Assembly: GCA_036872755.1 (NCBI GenBank)
Contig: JAVHNS010000012.1
Span: forward strand, 1,426,001-1,490,000
From: Orbilia blumenaviensis
Taxonomy: Eukaryota > Ascomycota > Orbiliomycetes > Orbiliales > Orbiliaceae
DNA: 64,000 bases
Direction of reading: 5' to 3'
Shown here: in pieces, positions 1 to 12,475 of the stretch
How positions within the stretch are numbered: the stretch's first letter is position 1
Layout: each line of letters opens with the position of its first letter
Translations under genes and position numbers: made by a program
Notes under the pieces: model-generated
What the model was told of the DNA's origin: nothing
What the model saw: the letters and a program-made list of their open reading frames with translations, nothing else
Databases searched by the model: none

Positions 1-37
1 TCGTGGTATTCGACATCGAATACAGCTATAATCGACA

Positions 38-1374
38 ATGGCTACAGCCGCAGCTGCAGAAACACCCATTGGCGCGGCAGAACCCTTCAACTCTGGAGAT
101 CGATTGGACTCAAAATCGCCTGCGACAGTAGCGCCCGATACTGCCGAAGATGATTCATCCCAAGAGACCAAGAAAAAATCATTTTTTGGATTCTACACGT
201 CGAAGAGGTTTTGGATTACGTTGGTTATAGGGTCTGTTATCTCCGCTGTGCCACCCCGCGTTAATATGAATTCGTTCATCGATATTAATCGGTCGTGTGA
301 TAAGGCAATTTCTGGCTCTGTGTATCACGAGTACCAATACATTCACGACCTTGTTGTTCATGGCAGGCACCAGCTTCCCGGCATTTCAGACTTTCATCAA
401 TTACTGCCTTCTTAACCTTTGCTATACTAGCTTCACGATCTATAAAGAAGGGTTTAAAGGATGGCTTAAGATCGTGTGGAAAGATGGATGGAAGTGTAAG
501 CTTCGCCCCGCGCGATACCCCTCTGAGAAGCCGCTCCAGTTTGCCTAACCATACGATAGATTTCTTGCTCGCCTTCTTCGATGTCGAGGGCAACTACTTT
601 GTCGTTCTCGCGTACCGATACACCACCATCCTCTCGGCCGAGCTTATCAACTTCTGGGCAATCGTGGTTGTCGTGATCCTCTCCTTCTTCCTACTCAGGG
701 TCCGGTACCATTGGTCGCAAGTCGCTGGCATCCTTGTTTGTTGCGCCGGAATGGGCGTCTTAATCGGTAGTGACAAGCTTCAGGGCGGCGACTTTCACAG
801 TGCAGCCGATGTGCTCAAGGGAGATTTGTTCATGTTGTTAGGTGCGACATTCTATGGTTTCAGTAATGTCACCGAGGAATTCTTCGTCTCCAAGACCCCG
901 CTTTATGTAGTAATTGGTCAGCTGGGGTTCTGGGGAATGTTAATCAACGGCGTGCAAGCCGCCATATTCGATAGAACCTCCATTGCGACAGCTGTTTGGG
1001 ACGGGAGGGTCGCTGGGTACCTTATCGGTTATAACTTGGTCCTTTTCATTTTTTACACGGTCACGCCGGTGTTATTCCGTCTCTCCTCGGCAGCCTTCTT
1101 CAACATCTCCCTTCTAACCGCAAACTTTTGGGGGTTGATCATTGGTATTCGAGTCTTCGGGTACAAGGTTCATTACTTGTATCCTGTCGCTTTCGTTCTG
1201 ATAATGGTTGGGCTGATAGTTTACTACATAATGGACGCCAGTGGGATTGGAGATGACAGTGTTAAGCCGTGGTTGGGAGAGGACCAGGCCGCGGGCCATG
1301 AAGGTATTGGAACAGCCAAGCGAAGGATGAGGACTAGAGTCGGCCGTGGTGTCGGCGCTGGTGCCGAAGCCTAA
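38..1374 (+). CDS. SLC35F (DUF914) family solute transporter, 3 exons
   Basis: Three exons fit, 38-231, 305-495 and 560-1374, giving 399 residues. Intron 1 (232-304) and intron 2 (496-559, with a CTAAC branch site) both restore the frame exactly; the second junction reads GWKYFLLAFFDVEGNY, a family hallmark. After a polar, Ala/Ser/Thr-rich N-terminus of about 50 residues come roughly ten hydrophobic segments, followed by a basic, Gly/Arg-rich cytosolic tail. SLC35F/DUF914 proteins belong to the drug/metabolite transporter superfamily and sit in endomembranes or the plasma membrane; the substrate of this subfamily is not established. Length and motif order match a complete member. I saw no frameshift. 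The donor of intron 1 (GTCTGT) is weaker than usual, so that junction is slightly less certain. Confidence 0.88.
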
Positions 1375-2299
1375 TATAGCATCCTCCGCCTTATGTATTT
1401 ATCAGTTTGATCCCTACTTGGATCTAGACCAGGAGATACACACCCCGACCTAGTCGATATTCTCTTATACAACCTCCTACTCGTCAAATTCCATTGTCTG
1501 GTTCTCTTCCCTCAGCGCCCCACTCAATTGAAGGAACGTGACCCCTAATGTACTATCAGCTCCGAACCAAACCCGGCAAATCACCAATGTAATGTACCTC
1601 CAAAAACTGCCCTAACTAGGCGCTGAGCTAGTTTATTTTACATGGGTTACTATACGTATATATCATATGCATGCTGGGGTGGCCATGCAAAGTTCAAGAC
1701 ATAGCTGGAGCCCGCGAAAATTCCCCTTGAAATTAATCCATTCGTGATACTGTCTGATCAGCCTTGCAAGATCCAAATCACAAAGCTGCCTCTGGATTAC
1801 TTTTGATTATGATTTTAAGTAGTAAGTTTTTACTAGTAAGCTTACGAGGTTAGCGACTTGGCTTCCCTCGCGTTAAGCCAAACTTGTAAGTTCGTCTCGA
1901 GGCTTCAGCCGCGAGTGGGACCAGCATGCAACAAGGGCAAGTTCATATGATGCATTATGGAGTAAACAGTCAGCTTTTTAGATCTCGATCTTCTAGTTCG
2001 GAAGTCCGAATATAGCAGGCTCAACAGAAGATTATTGATATAAAAAGGGCTCCAATGCAATAGCGTAACGTTCAGAGACCTCCTCTTGCATCAATCCTGT
2101 ATCATCATCAACTCACAATCCAAACTTAATTCAAAGAAACAATCATCAAATAACACAAAACTATATATCAAGAAAATATTCTTCGAAAAACCTCCTTGAT
2201 CCTTTTTTTTTTAAAAGCCCCAGCTATCTAGCCGCGAACGCCCGTACTCTCTATATAAACACAGTTCAGTTTTCCCGAGTCAAATCTAGAGCTGCCACG
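1375..2299. other. intergenic region, promoter and leader of the next gene
   Basis: No coding signal is visible on either strand. The last 250 bp look like a fungal promoter and leader: a TATA-like element near 2037, then a CA/CT-rich, G-poor stretch (about 2090-2190) typical of untranslated leaders. Confidence 0.5.
2037..2048 (+). promoter_or_regulatory. candidate TATA element of the small secreted protein gene
   Basis: GATATAAAAAGG lies about 250 bp before the ATG at 2300 and directly ahead of a CA-rich leader. A second TATA-like string (CTATATAAAC, 2251-2260) is probably too close to the ATG to be the main element. Confidence 0.35.
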
Positions 2300-2674
2300 A
2301 TGCAATTTTCTGCTATCCTCATTGTCTTGGTCCCACTTCTCTCCCTTTCGTCCGCCAAAATTATTATCGGCAACCTCCACCTCGGCGGCGAAACCTATAC
2401 TGTCGCCTGGAACCCAGATGAAAACCCTTGCGACACCGCGAAGGTCTTGAACAAAGATCCGGCGAACCCTTGCAGCATCAAATTTAACGTGAAAGACTAC
2501 TCTGACGCAACTTTGGAGGGATGCGGTGGACCATTATGGATCAATGTCGAAGGGCAGTTCAGGCATAACTGCAGACTCGATAAGCAGTTCGTTCCAACAT
2601 TTTGCGCCAACCCTGGCGGTGGCTTTGGATTGGACCAAGTGTTCCGAATTCATCAGGGATATGTTTGCGAGTAA
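2300..2674 (+). CDS. small secreted six-cysteine protein, effector candidate
   Basis: A single exon of 124 residues. Residues 1-19 form a signal peptide (hydrophobic core AILIVLVPLLSL, likely cleavage SSA-K). The mature part of about 105 residues contains six cysteines, at 44, 58, 75, 91, 102 and 123, an even number compatible with three disulfides. There is no membrane segment after the signal and no GPI signal. I do not recognise the family. Small size, signal peptide and cysteine content are the usual criteria for an apoplastic effector or other secreted protein; any role is inference. A TATA element and a long CA-rich leader upstream support real transcription. Confidence 0.75.
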   Translation: MQFSAILIVLVPLLSLSSAKIIIGNLHLGGETYTVAWNPDENPCDTAKVLNKDPANPCSIKFNVKDYSDATLEGCGGPLWINVEGQFRHNCRLDKQFVPTFCANPGGGFGLDQVFRIHQGYVCE

Positions 2675-3159
2675 AGAGTTATTGGAACTCGATACATGGT
2701 GATAGGGGTAAGCTGAAGCTATGCATATGTATGAAATCGAAGGTCTAGTCGAGTTTTTGTTCTCACACATAGCGTCTGGGGGCAGTTGTTTCATATATCT
2801 AGGGAGTGCTTGAGAGATGTAATATTAGAAAAAATCTGGCGCATCGTTTATTGGGTTAGGTTTATAATAAAATACACTCGCTTTGATTAAGGACTATGAT
2901 TCGTAAAAGTGCATTGTTAGTTCACTGGTACCGATGGTCTGAAATTAATTCTATTTTAATAACAAGATATTTTGATTCAAGGGATATCACATGCATGCCG
3001 TTGACTGGATGAAAACTAAGTACAAGAAGAAAAAATGACGATCCAAATCTAAATGATTGCTCGGGGGCCCGCAAGATAATCAAGTGTCAGATACTACAGT
3101 GTAGAGGGTATTTAGAAGTAGTAAGTATTTCCATCGCGCGTCACGATGAAAATCATCAA

Positions 3160-5541
3160 CTAATGCCATTCATCAGGTCCGAAGAACCCCTTTTCGGGAA
3201 CACCTTGTTGGATCGCAGTGCCCTTGGAATCCATCGTGCTGAGACCAACAGTATTACCCCACCAGTTTGGGTAGTTGGCGTTGGTCATTGAGAGTGTAAG
3301 GAAGATAATAATCGTGCACAATGCGAGACCTACATCCAAACCAGCGGATGTAAGGTAGTTGTAGTTTGACCACCACCCGGAAAACCTCTTACGAATGTGA
3401 TGGTTGAAGACAAATCCAACGATACCCCAGGCGAGGTAGTTGAGGGGGGTTGCAGGTGGGATCAAGCCAGAACCGGAGAAGATGACCGGCCAGTTGACAT
3501 ACCTGAGGAAGCTCTTCGGGAACTTGCGCGTGAGGAAATAGAAAATGATTGGGGTAACCGCACCGATCAGGAAAAACCACATCAGCCCCGAGTATATTTG
3601 GCCTGGGGAGAACATTCTGGCAGGTCCAATTACACCCCACACGATTGAGGCATTGAAAAATACAGTGGCATTGGGACATGTGAAATGATTGATCGCGGCC
3701 TTGGTGCAAATACCATCGATTGCACCGAGAGCCCAGTACATGACTGCTACTTGCACGACAGAGGTCCACATAGCGGCTGTAACCTGAGCCCAGAACATGG
3801 TTCGCGGTGGGACTTTCATATAGTGGCCGAGCTTAAGGCCCTGTGTGAAGTTCAAAGACTGAGACATGGTGATGTAACCATATGTCTTAAACATCATCAT
3901 GGCGATGGGACGTCCGGGAGTCATGTAACCGATGATAAATTCGGTGATGACGTTAAGACCGATCTGGATATTCGTGACAGCCTGGATCATACCGACAGGG
4001 ACGAGCCAGACGATGGCAATGATAATGGAAATAAGGAATGCCCACCATTCCAAGCCCGTATTAAAGGCCAGGGAGGCAGTAAGACCTAGCCCTAACATGA
4101 CGAAAAAGAATCCGAGATACCACCAATCTGGGGAATCCTTGTATTTTTTCATCAGTTTCATATGGATGTCGTCTTCTTGGTTTCGAGCTGCCTTCATTCG
4201 GTGATAAATTTCTTTGCCGTGGTAGAGGGCAGTATGAACAATGACAGCCGCAATAGCGGCGAAGGAAAGGCCATATGACATGGCGAAAGTAGTAGAGAGG
4301 AAGAGCGGCGAATACGACTCATATTTCGCAACATCGAGGCGGTGGTTCTCGTCGAGAATCCTGGAGACATTATATGGCTGCGCAGTATTGTCGTATGATC
4401 CAGAATCCGAGATTGGGAGATAGGCAGAATACCAGGCGCCACTATAGTGAATGCCAATAGTGATCAGGACATAGAAGAAGACTGTGCCGAAAACGGTGTT
4501 TCCTATGGCATGCCATGGTGGAATGAGAGGGGACCCGATATAACCAGCAATTTGAGTCCAGTCAAAAGTAATTGGCACGAGGGAGACGCCAGTCCAGCCT
4601 CCGAACAACTGGTTGACAATAACATTGTTGGGGGCAATAAAAGTAGGGAAAGCGAAGACGCTGAGAGCCTGGAACAGCCACCCGGGGACCCAGTACCAGC
4701 AAAAGGCGCCAATGAGGACGTACAAGAAAAACCTGTACCTGGAAATGCTCCATCCATTAGCTGAGGCTGGGCTAGCCTTGGAGTGGTCATGGAGGGCGTA
4801 GAAAAGAGAAGTATTGACCAAGTTCGCGGGCCATATCATAGCGGCTGGCCAGACTAGGAAACGGCGACACAGCCCGGCCAGACCAAAGCCAAGACATTGG
4901 GTAGAAAATGTTAATAGTAGAGCGAATCCCCAGCCGTAATCAAAGCCATATCGTGCTATCTGGGCAAGTAGGATATCGGTTGAGTAGGCGGCGCCACCGC
5001 CGAAGGATACATTGGCCATAACGACGGATATGACATGCTCCTTCATGTTAAATGGTCCAGGGACGAATGACCACTCCCGACCAAAGGTTGTAAATTTCTT
5101 CTTTGGCATGACGATATCCCAGGCACGACCCATCGGGTAGGCTAGAAGTTGAGTGACAATGGATGTAATGAGAATCGAGGGCGCTCTCATCGAGAACAGC
5201 ATGTTGATGCCCGAGAGAAGCGTGGCGAGGAATAGCCCGATAGACCATGCACGAATAGTATTACACGGGACATCCTCGTCGTAGTTCCTAACAGCCGCGC
5301 GCACTTCAAGGTATGGGGAGTCGTCTTCAGTACTCTCCACAATGACTTGTTCCTTTTCCACATCGTGATGGGCAATAGCGTTGCCAAGCTCGTCAAGCTT
5401 TTCGGTTGGATAGTTTGGGTCGTATTGGTGGGAGCTGTAGACTTGAGAGGCACGCCTCTCCGTGGGATCGATTACATCGTTGCCCGACGCAGTAGCATCG
5501 GTCGATCGACCCCCAATCGAGGTCCTAAGGCCTCGAAGCAT
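3160..5541 (-). CDS. OPT family oligopeptide transporter
   Basis: One uninterrupted exon of 793 residues. A hydrophilic N-terminus of about 92 residues contains the conserved pre-membrane motif SPYLEVRAAV (75-84). It is followed by about 14-16 hydrophobic segments. The OPT signature PGPFNMKEH is at 161-169, and the C-terminal half has the family string KTYGYITMSQSLNF followed by LKLGHYMKVPPR. OPT proteins of the peptide-transport branch import tetra- and pentapeptides or glutathione-like substrates by proton symport across the plasma membrane. Length and motifs match complete fungal members. The start was chosen as the first ATG of the open frame; a later Met would remove only unconserved N-terminus. 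The region upstream contains a possible TATA element on the minus strand (about 5702-5712). Confidence 0.93.
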   Translation of the reverse strand: MLRGLRTSIGGRSTDATASGNDVIDPTERRASQVYSSHQYDPNYPTEKLDELGNAIAHHDVEKEQVIVESTEDDSPYLEVRAAVRNYDEDVPCNTIRAWSIGLFLATLLSGINMLFSMRAPSILITSIVTQLLAYPMGRAWDIVMPKKKFTTFGREWSFVPGPFNMKEHVISVVMANVSFGGGAAYSTDILLAQIARYGFDYGWGFALLLTFSTQCLGFGLAGLCRRFLVWPAAMIWPANLVNTSLFYALHDHSKASPASANGWSISRYRFFLYVLIGAFCWYWVPGWLFQALSVFAFPTFIAPNNVIVNQLFGGWTGVSLVPITFDWTQIAGYIGSPLIPPWHAIGNTVFGTVFFYVLITIGIHYSGAWYSAYLPISDSGSYDNTAQPYNVSRILDENHRLDVAKYESYSPLFLSTTFAMSYGLSFAAIAAVIVHTALYHGKEIYHRMKAARNQEDDIHMKLMKKYKDSPDWWYLGFFFVMLGLGLTASLAFNTGLEWWAFLISIIIAIVWLVPVGMIQAVTNIQIGLNVITEFIIGYMTPGRPIAMMMFKTYGYITMSQSLNFTQGLKLGHYMKVPPRTMFWAQVTAAMWTSVVQVAVMYWALGAIDGICTKAAINHFTCPNATVFFNASIVWGVIGPARMFSPGQIYSGLMWFFLIGAVTPIIFYFLTRKFPKSFLRYVNWPVIFSGSGLIPPATPLNYLAWGIVGFVFNHHIRKRFSGWWSNYNYLTSAGLDVGLALCTIIIFLTLSMTNANYPNWWGNTVGLSTMDSKGTAIQQGVPEKGFFGPDEWH

Positions 5542-8500
5542 GTTGGCGACGATTGGGATCGGTTATCTGTCTCTCAATCTTTTGGATGAGGGATGTTAGT
5601 TCCTTTCCACATGAAAGATAGAAGTAACTAAAGGCCGGAATACACGCTCAAGATATCAGCGGGAAGGCGGGATCTTGGAATTCTTGGGAGAGGGTTCCAC
5701 CGTCTTATATATGCATTCCGAAGACCTCTTTGGGAAGGCGAGATTCCCCATCCCGCTATCGCCACATATGTTAGGGGAAACAAGGGGTCTGTGAATTCAG
5801 ACTTCTATGTACATGCTCTGGAGGTTCCAGATGAATTCTAGCGTGAACGGACAACGGCAAAAGCTGCGATCGGGCAACATCGCATTCGCACATTCGTGCG
5901 ACACGCATAGGGATCTCATTGGATTAACAAGGTTATTGTCACATTAGATAAGAGCCTAACTTCACAATGGAACAAGCATAGACTTTCTCAAGCGATGATC
6001 AGGCAAATATTTTGACCCGTGATAGTTGTCTGGCGGCTTTCGCAGGGTTTCGATGGAGACTATCGTCAACAGGGGCAGGGGTTCCTGTTCTTATTAGGAA
6101 AGACCGAAAGGCGACGGAATCAAAAGTAAAAAGAAGGTTCCTATGAGAAACAATTAATACAGGCGTTCCTTTAGCTCTAGAGCGGTAGCAAATTCGTGGT
6201 ACGGATCATTAGACTCTCGTGGTACCACAATTATCTGACAAATTCCCGACTTTTGTATACAGCTGAAGAATACAATTGTTTTTTTATTATACATCGGCCG
6301 CGCAGAGCCTTGTCTGTTATTCGTGCGAGACGATTTGAAGAGAAATGGGAGATAAAAATGAATTTAGTGTTAGATAAGAACCACTCGGCACTGCAGAACA
6401 TATGCATGAACCTTTAGCACAGTGCGTAGTGATGTTGACGTCTTCCTTCATAAGTCACTTGGTTCGAATTTGTGCTTGTGAAGCCGCCCAACACAGGTGT
6501 CTCCTAGTTGTTGGAATTTGGACCGCCCATCAAATTCCAAAAACGGGCTGGGCGAAATTCAGGCAACAGGTGGTCTAGCAACAGGAGGGAAGCGTAGCCA
6601 ATCAAAAGTGAGGCAGAATCTCCAGGCCAGCTTCTTGATTAGATGGCCGGAAAATTGGTAACACTGTACATGCGAGGTTTCATAGAACAAATCTCCGGAA
6701 GAATCGGCAATTTGACCAACGTCGAGTTTCTCACACTTGGCCAGGCTGGGCAAGAGCTTAAACTTGCTTAGCTATCTGCCCAAGAAGTCCTGCCGACCTT
6801 GGAGGGACTGGGCGGCCTATGTTAGACCATCATTGTTGGAAGCGAAAGCTTCAAGAGCCAGTAGGGGTTCTTCTAATAACTTTGGATTGGGGTGAGGGGT
6901 TCTTTGGGTGTCATCGAGTCGACTAACTGTGTTATCTATACATATACTTAGGCAGCCATCGCCATATCCTCCTGATAGACCAGGTACACTATCTATGGAA
7001 GCGGTGGCGGGGAACAAAGCTTTCAGGTTGATATCCTATAATTTCGTCGGGATGTCTCAAAACGGAAGCTGTAGCACCAAAAAGCCATGAGGTCGCGTGC
7101 CCATGGCGCCCAGGGTCCACAGGAAAGGTCTCTGCGTGAAATACCACAATGCGTGACGTCTGCAGTCGACTTCTATGGAAAAGCAAGCAGCCATGGCCAT
7201 GCGTATGCAACGCTGTAATTAATATTCGTCCATCGATCTAAATCCGAGTTAGTCGATTAGATTGCCGCTTGTGATGCAATGTGTTGACCAGTAGTTTTGT
7301 TCCACACTGGCGGGGCCGCTGAGTTGAATATACAATGGTCTCGCGCGCGTAACAAGATTCCGTTTCATAGAGGCATTGATATTGCATACAATGCATCCGG
7401 AACGTTTCGGTGAAGTATGTATACATGTAAAATTACATGTAGGTATGAGCTAGCTACGCGCGTCAGATCAATACCAAAGCTACGACGCCAGCTTAACGAC
7501 TCTGAAATAACACAGTCCACAACACACTGTCTCAAAGGCCTCGCAAGGCTATCGACGCTTCTCAGAGGCAGCGTTCCAGCTGTTAGAAATACTGGATGTT
7601 TAATAGGCTCGATATATGAAGTATTTACAAGTAGTCAGTTAAGTACCAGCAGATACTGTACCGCACACAGAGACTCCTAGTAGTAAGCGTACACTGTGGG
7701 CTCTTAAGCTCCCCGTCGTCTCTAAATATAACCCAGCGCCATGTGCATATGAAACTTGACTAATACAAGCTCTTCGCAGAAATCCTGTGCTTATTGTAGC
7801 TCCCAACTAGAATTTGGCTCTGAAAAGATACGTTTAAAGCATGAGAACCTGACCGAGAATTAAATCCAAACGGAATCACCAACAGTGCCCGGCGCAAAAT
7901 AGAAGGTAGCGTTCTACTGTGAAGGTAATCAAGAAGAAGGCCTCAAGTAAGATGGATATATGCAGTATTATTTATAAAGTATTTCACCGAGCATCTGTAG
8001 CAAAATCTGGATGGCTCCCCTACCATGCTGCTGCGTCTCTTTTCACTTGTTAGTGGCATTGTATAACCGCGGTATTCAAATTAACAGGGGCTGGCTTGTC
8101 TTGTAAACCAAGGGTTTGCCGATTTTGGTTACCAGCTCGCAGCTAGTAACAGCCTGAAGCATCAAGGGCCCTAGTTGCTTGCTCCCTGATACAGAGATTC
8201 AATGCTCAATGCTCATGGCACGTTTCCACCTCGGTTCTGTTGGTTTGTAGTAATTTTGGGTAGCTTGATTGCGCACATGCTATGGATTCTATTCTTATGA
8301 GTTTTAGGAGAAAATCATGAATCCAAAGTCTTGTGGGAAACGTCCACAACCCGACATGTACAGACGTATATTAGGTGGAATATCCTGTTGCATCTACAGA
8401 AAGTTAAGCCTAGACATGAGAAAACCTGCATACGAGGCTTTGGTTTAAAATTGCGTTTGTATCTTTTTTCAATGAGCGTTGAGTATATTGGATCAGTTAT

Positions 8501-10379
8501 CAAAAAATTCAAACGTTCCTGGAGCCCATACATGTATATGCCATGGATTTGGGAACCCCGTTCCACGGTTGTTTAGTTACTAGTAGGCCCTTAAACCAAC
8601 ATTCCAAGCGGATATTAACTTTCCAAGATCGGCTGAAAATCTTGGTGCCATTGTACCGCAGATACAGTCTCGTTCCGCAGATAACTATATAATCAGGTAT
8701 ACATCAAGGGGCGTTGCTTAATGCCATCTTTATGGTTGAATGTACTGCATCCCGGTATTTCTTTGTGCGCTATCCTGTGCGCTATACTGCTCCCGGAACT
8801 GCAGGGTTCGTATTTTATGGAAGTTAAATATCACAACTTCAGATCACTGTCGCCGCCCCACGGATCTTTTAGAATCTTTTGCCTAGAATGTCTAAAATCT
8901 AAATGTATCAATTTGTCAACCAATATTTAGGCTATCTCACATAATGTCCCATCGAAGACTTGACGGAGAATCTGCGTCTGAAGGAGAGAACATTGGTCCG
9001 GTCTAGGATTAGATGCACATCTGCATTTAACATGCCTGCAAACTTGGCATCGGGCTGTCTTCGAATTCGTGTGTACATGTAGACATGTGCGGAGTTATGG
9101 TAGAATAAATCTGTGAATGCGATGATAAGTTCAAACTCGCAGGCCAAAATTCTCTTGCACTGTGCAGATCAGTCGTGTGTGGTAGCAAACAATTTTTATC
9201 CTGTTGAGTTTTTTGTATCTTTCTTATTTAGTGCACTTTTTGATCCGATGAATGAAACCATTTTTTGGTCTCTAGATCTTTCTCCTAATCTTAGAGTAAC
9301 TGAACAAGGGTTGGTTACATGCGTGCATGTGCCTGCTTGGCTCAGGTATCAGGAGGGCTGGGAGATTTTATGCAACACATTCTGCAGATCTTTCGTTGCA
9401 TTTCTGTTCGCAACACGAACACCAATTAGCCGTGCTCTATAGTTCTACTTCGAATCGTGCGTGACTCCTCAAGGGTATAGCAAGATACTTAGGAAATCAG
9501 TAACTAAGGCTGTGATGCCGATATATCTTGAGATGTACTTCTTTTTACTTCGACCTGCCTGAAGGCGGCGCACTCCGGTGCTCACATTTGCGACGGCAAG
9601 TTTTTAAGGCAGTTGCCAACAGTCCAAAATCAGAATCCGCAAGTAATTCTGAAACAAGGTCTATTATGCGAAAAAAGCCTAAGCTAGGTAGTTCAATTTT
9701 GGCGAAAAAAGGCGGGTTGGGCACGATATACTGATGGCCAGAGTTTGGGCTTTATATATCATAGGTATTTCCCAGACCCCTTTTTCTAGCGACCGGGGCG
9801 GCAACTCCCCTGGGAATTGGTGAATTCTAGAAGTGTAAATATGTTACGTGCATGAATCAAAGATCGGATGGAGAAGCCCATTCGAGACCAACAATTTCTT
9901 GGTACGATCTTCGTGCTGACTGCGAAGTCGCCGTCAGCCCAGTGTCAGTCGAGATGAGGCAACTCCACTATCGAACCATAAGGTTTTACAGAAGTATTAG
10001 CATAGATCTGAACCTTGGAGATGTTTCTCGGCTGGAGCCTGGCCCCTGCGGAAAGTCCTCTGGACATTTTAATGACATTTGGTTTCTCCTGTTCAACATC
10101 CATGGTATTGTCCGTATATACAGCCTGGGTGTTCCGCTGATCATTTTAGTTTGGGATTGTTCCTTACCACATTCTGGAGCAGCATCATCTTACGAAATAA
10201 AATAAAAAATACATGTCTACATGTGTCTCATAGTTACGGTTGTAGTTAGGTCCTAGCTCCCTCGAAGCCGCCAGCAAATGCGAGTGCCTTGGGATTTGAA
10301 TAACTCCTGGAACTTTTAGACATATGCCGTCGGCAACCAAAAGAAGAGCTTTTGAGTCGATACGGCGTTAGGCGCGAAG
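5542..10379. other. 4.8 kb region without a recognisable gene
   Basis: Only short open frames (60-117 codons) occur, on both strands, with no recognisable domains, no chain of splice-compatible frames and no signal peptide. The first 200 bp serve as OPT promoter. The rest has near-average base composition, unlike the RIP block further right. It could hold decayed genes or non-coding transcripts; I see nothing I can name. Confidence 0.4.
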
Positions 10380-11888
10380 ATGGCATACAGCGCTATTGTC
10401 GAGCAATGGGTAGAATATGGGATCGGAATGGCGGTTTTCATACTGCGTATTGTCGCGAGGGCCAAGATTGTTGGGTTCAAGGGGTTTAATGGCGATGACT
10501 ATTTCGTCCCGTTGGCTATGGTAAGAGCACATCTCCAAATTTCTGTCTCGCAAGCTAGCCGCTTGACTGCCTTCGTTTCTTATGACGCCATATATACTTA
10601 CCTATGGATAGCTGTTCTATACACTGCAGCTAGTGTCACACCAAATAATGCATGATAACGGGCTTATTATCATAATAAAACCTGACACATATTATAACGA
10701 TTTCGACGATGCTCAGCGGTTGCAAGCCCAACTTGGTGGCAAAGCAAACATTCTATCCTGGATTTCATATACATCTCTTATCTGGACACTCAAAGGGTGT
10801 ATGGTGTTCCTGTACTACCGGTTGACGTTAGTTTCCCCCACCCAAGCTCTAGTCCCTTAGGCTTAGTAGGAATATACACTAAACTGTAGCTTTATCTCTC
10901 CTTATCACTTGTTACTAGTGCTGGACTAAACGCTAGGAAGTTTGTGCATATCACAGCTGGCGTTATTCTAGCTAGCTATATTGGCTTGGTTCTCTTGATA
11001 TTACTGAACTGCCGTCCGTTGAGCAAGAACTGGACATCCCCATATGGAACAGAATGTAAGGGCCCACGCCTGCTAGCTATTTTAGCTGTACTAAGACTGG
11101 TACTAATTCCCGTTTCAGATTGTGTCAACAACATACCTCACTTCGCTGTTATCGGCCCGATTAATGTCGTGTAGGTGGCAATACTCCGGAGCCAATATTT
11201 CTGAAATTCGAATCCGCTGACTAGGAGTCCAGGACCGATATTATGCTACTTTGCATACCTCTGCCACTCATAGTTCGTGCGAAATTACCCCTCAGACGGA
11301 AGTTGATTATCAGCGTTCTGCTCGGTGGCGGTTTCTTTCTCATCATCGCGGTCATACTCAACAACCTCTTCTCACTGATGTATAAATTTGACGCGCTGTA
11401 CGGAACATTTAATGGGGATTTCGTCCAATTTGGAATAGAGAACCCAAGTTTTGTCTTAAGCTGGGGCACACGAGAGACTGTAAGTTATGTTGGGGTTATA
11501 CCTGTGATACCGATACCCATCATACACACGGAGTTACTGACCTGAGTTCTTTTGAACACAGTTTGTAGCTGTACTAGTCGTAAACGCACCTTGCATCAAG
11601 CCGCTGATTAGTTCCTCGGTTTGGTTAAAAGTGAGGAATAAGACATTGACGAAGGTATCAAAGCACAGTGTACATTCCGTACGGGCGAAAGCTGTAACCC
11701 CCAATGCTCCACCTGGTATGGCCTTGGAGGAGATCGAGAGACGGGACGACTCGATTTCCATTATGTCAGAGTATAGGAGGGATCCTAGTTTCAATAGCAA
11801 AAGGGCCATGCTATCTCCGTCTCCGTCTCATGATGATAGGCGCTCAATAAGCTTTCTACCTGCTTATGACACCCACAAAGGAACATAG
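10380..11888 (+). CDS. integral membrane protein with fungal rhodopsin domain (SAT4/PTH11-like), 6 exons
   Basis: Exons 10380-10520, 10612-10826, 10919-11055, 11119-11170, 11233-11479 and 11562-11888 join into 372 residues with no frame break; all five introns (62-92 bp) are GT-AG. The product begins outside the membrane, has seven hydrophobic segments and carries family motifs: GDDYF (38-42), the junction YYRLTAGLNARKFVH, NVVTDIMLLCIPLPLI and WGTRETFVAVLVVNAPCIKP. A Ser/Arg-rich cytosolic tail of about 85 residues follows. Proteins of this domain are fungal-specific seven-helix proteins; some, such as PTH11, act as GPCR-like surface sensors during host or surface recognition. There is no CFEM domain here, so it belongs to the plain rhodopsin-domain group and its ligand is unknown. 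Because each exon is short, open reading frames alone make it look broken; spliced, it is intact. Confidence 0.87.
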
Positions 11889-12073
11889 TACTGGAGAGTG
11901 GGTATGATGGCATTATCGCGTATTCCGGCGGCTGGGTCATGAGACTTATAGTTTATTATAGTTTAAACAATAGAGCTAAAATACTATGCAGCCGATACAA
12001 ATGCAGGAAAATGGTAGATATATCTAAAGCAAAGTCACAGTCTTCATTGTGGTAAATTTGGTATCGATATCAA

Positions 12074-12475
12074 CTAGCGGCGGATTTTATGGATGGCCTC
12101 GTGAAAGATACTTTTGCCCTGCTCTACGCTTTCAAGCAAACTGTTCAATGCCCCCTTCCCTCTCTCTATCGTAAATATACTCTTCTGACGTTCTCTTCTC
12201 TTTCGCCCTTTGTTAGAGCAACGGGGACATGCAGTTGATATTTCCTCGAAATCGTTGGTAGCGCCTATTTCCGCCATTATAACGTCCAAATTTCTTTCTA
12301 CGAATAACGTGGGGAAATTAGGGTAGATGGCACCGGTTCGCAACTCGTGGAGTTCACCTCCAATTACGACCGCAATTGCGGTGTGGTAGCATTTCTTATA
12401 AAGCTTGTAGCGGATCGGAAGGAGGAATGGACGCATAGCTGTGTATCTCGTGGATTGATCTACAATCTGGGACAA
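12074..12475 (-). CDS. uncharacterised 133-residue protein, uncertain
   Basis: An open frame of 133 codons with a mixed, protein-like composition: a hydrophobic stretch (AIAVVIGG) near residue 35, a single CPRC knuckle in the middle followed by a run of basic residues, and a predicted helical C-terminus. I do not recognise it. No introns are needed, but the region upstream offers no clear promoter. It could be a real small gene, the remnant of a longer one, or chance. Confidence 0.35.
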   Translation of the reverse strand: MSQIVDQSTRYTAMRPFLLPIRYKLYKKCYHTAIAVVIGGELHELRTGAIYPNFPTLFVERNLDVIMAEIGATNDFEEISTACPRCSNKGRKRRERQKSIFTIERGKGALNSLLESVEQGKSIFHEAIHKIRR

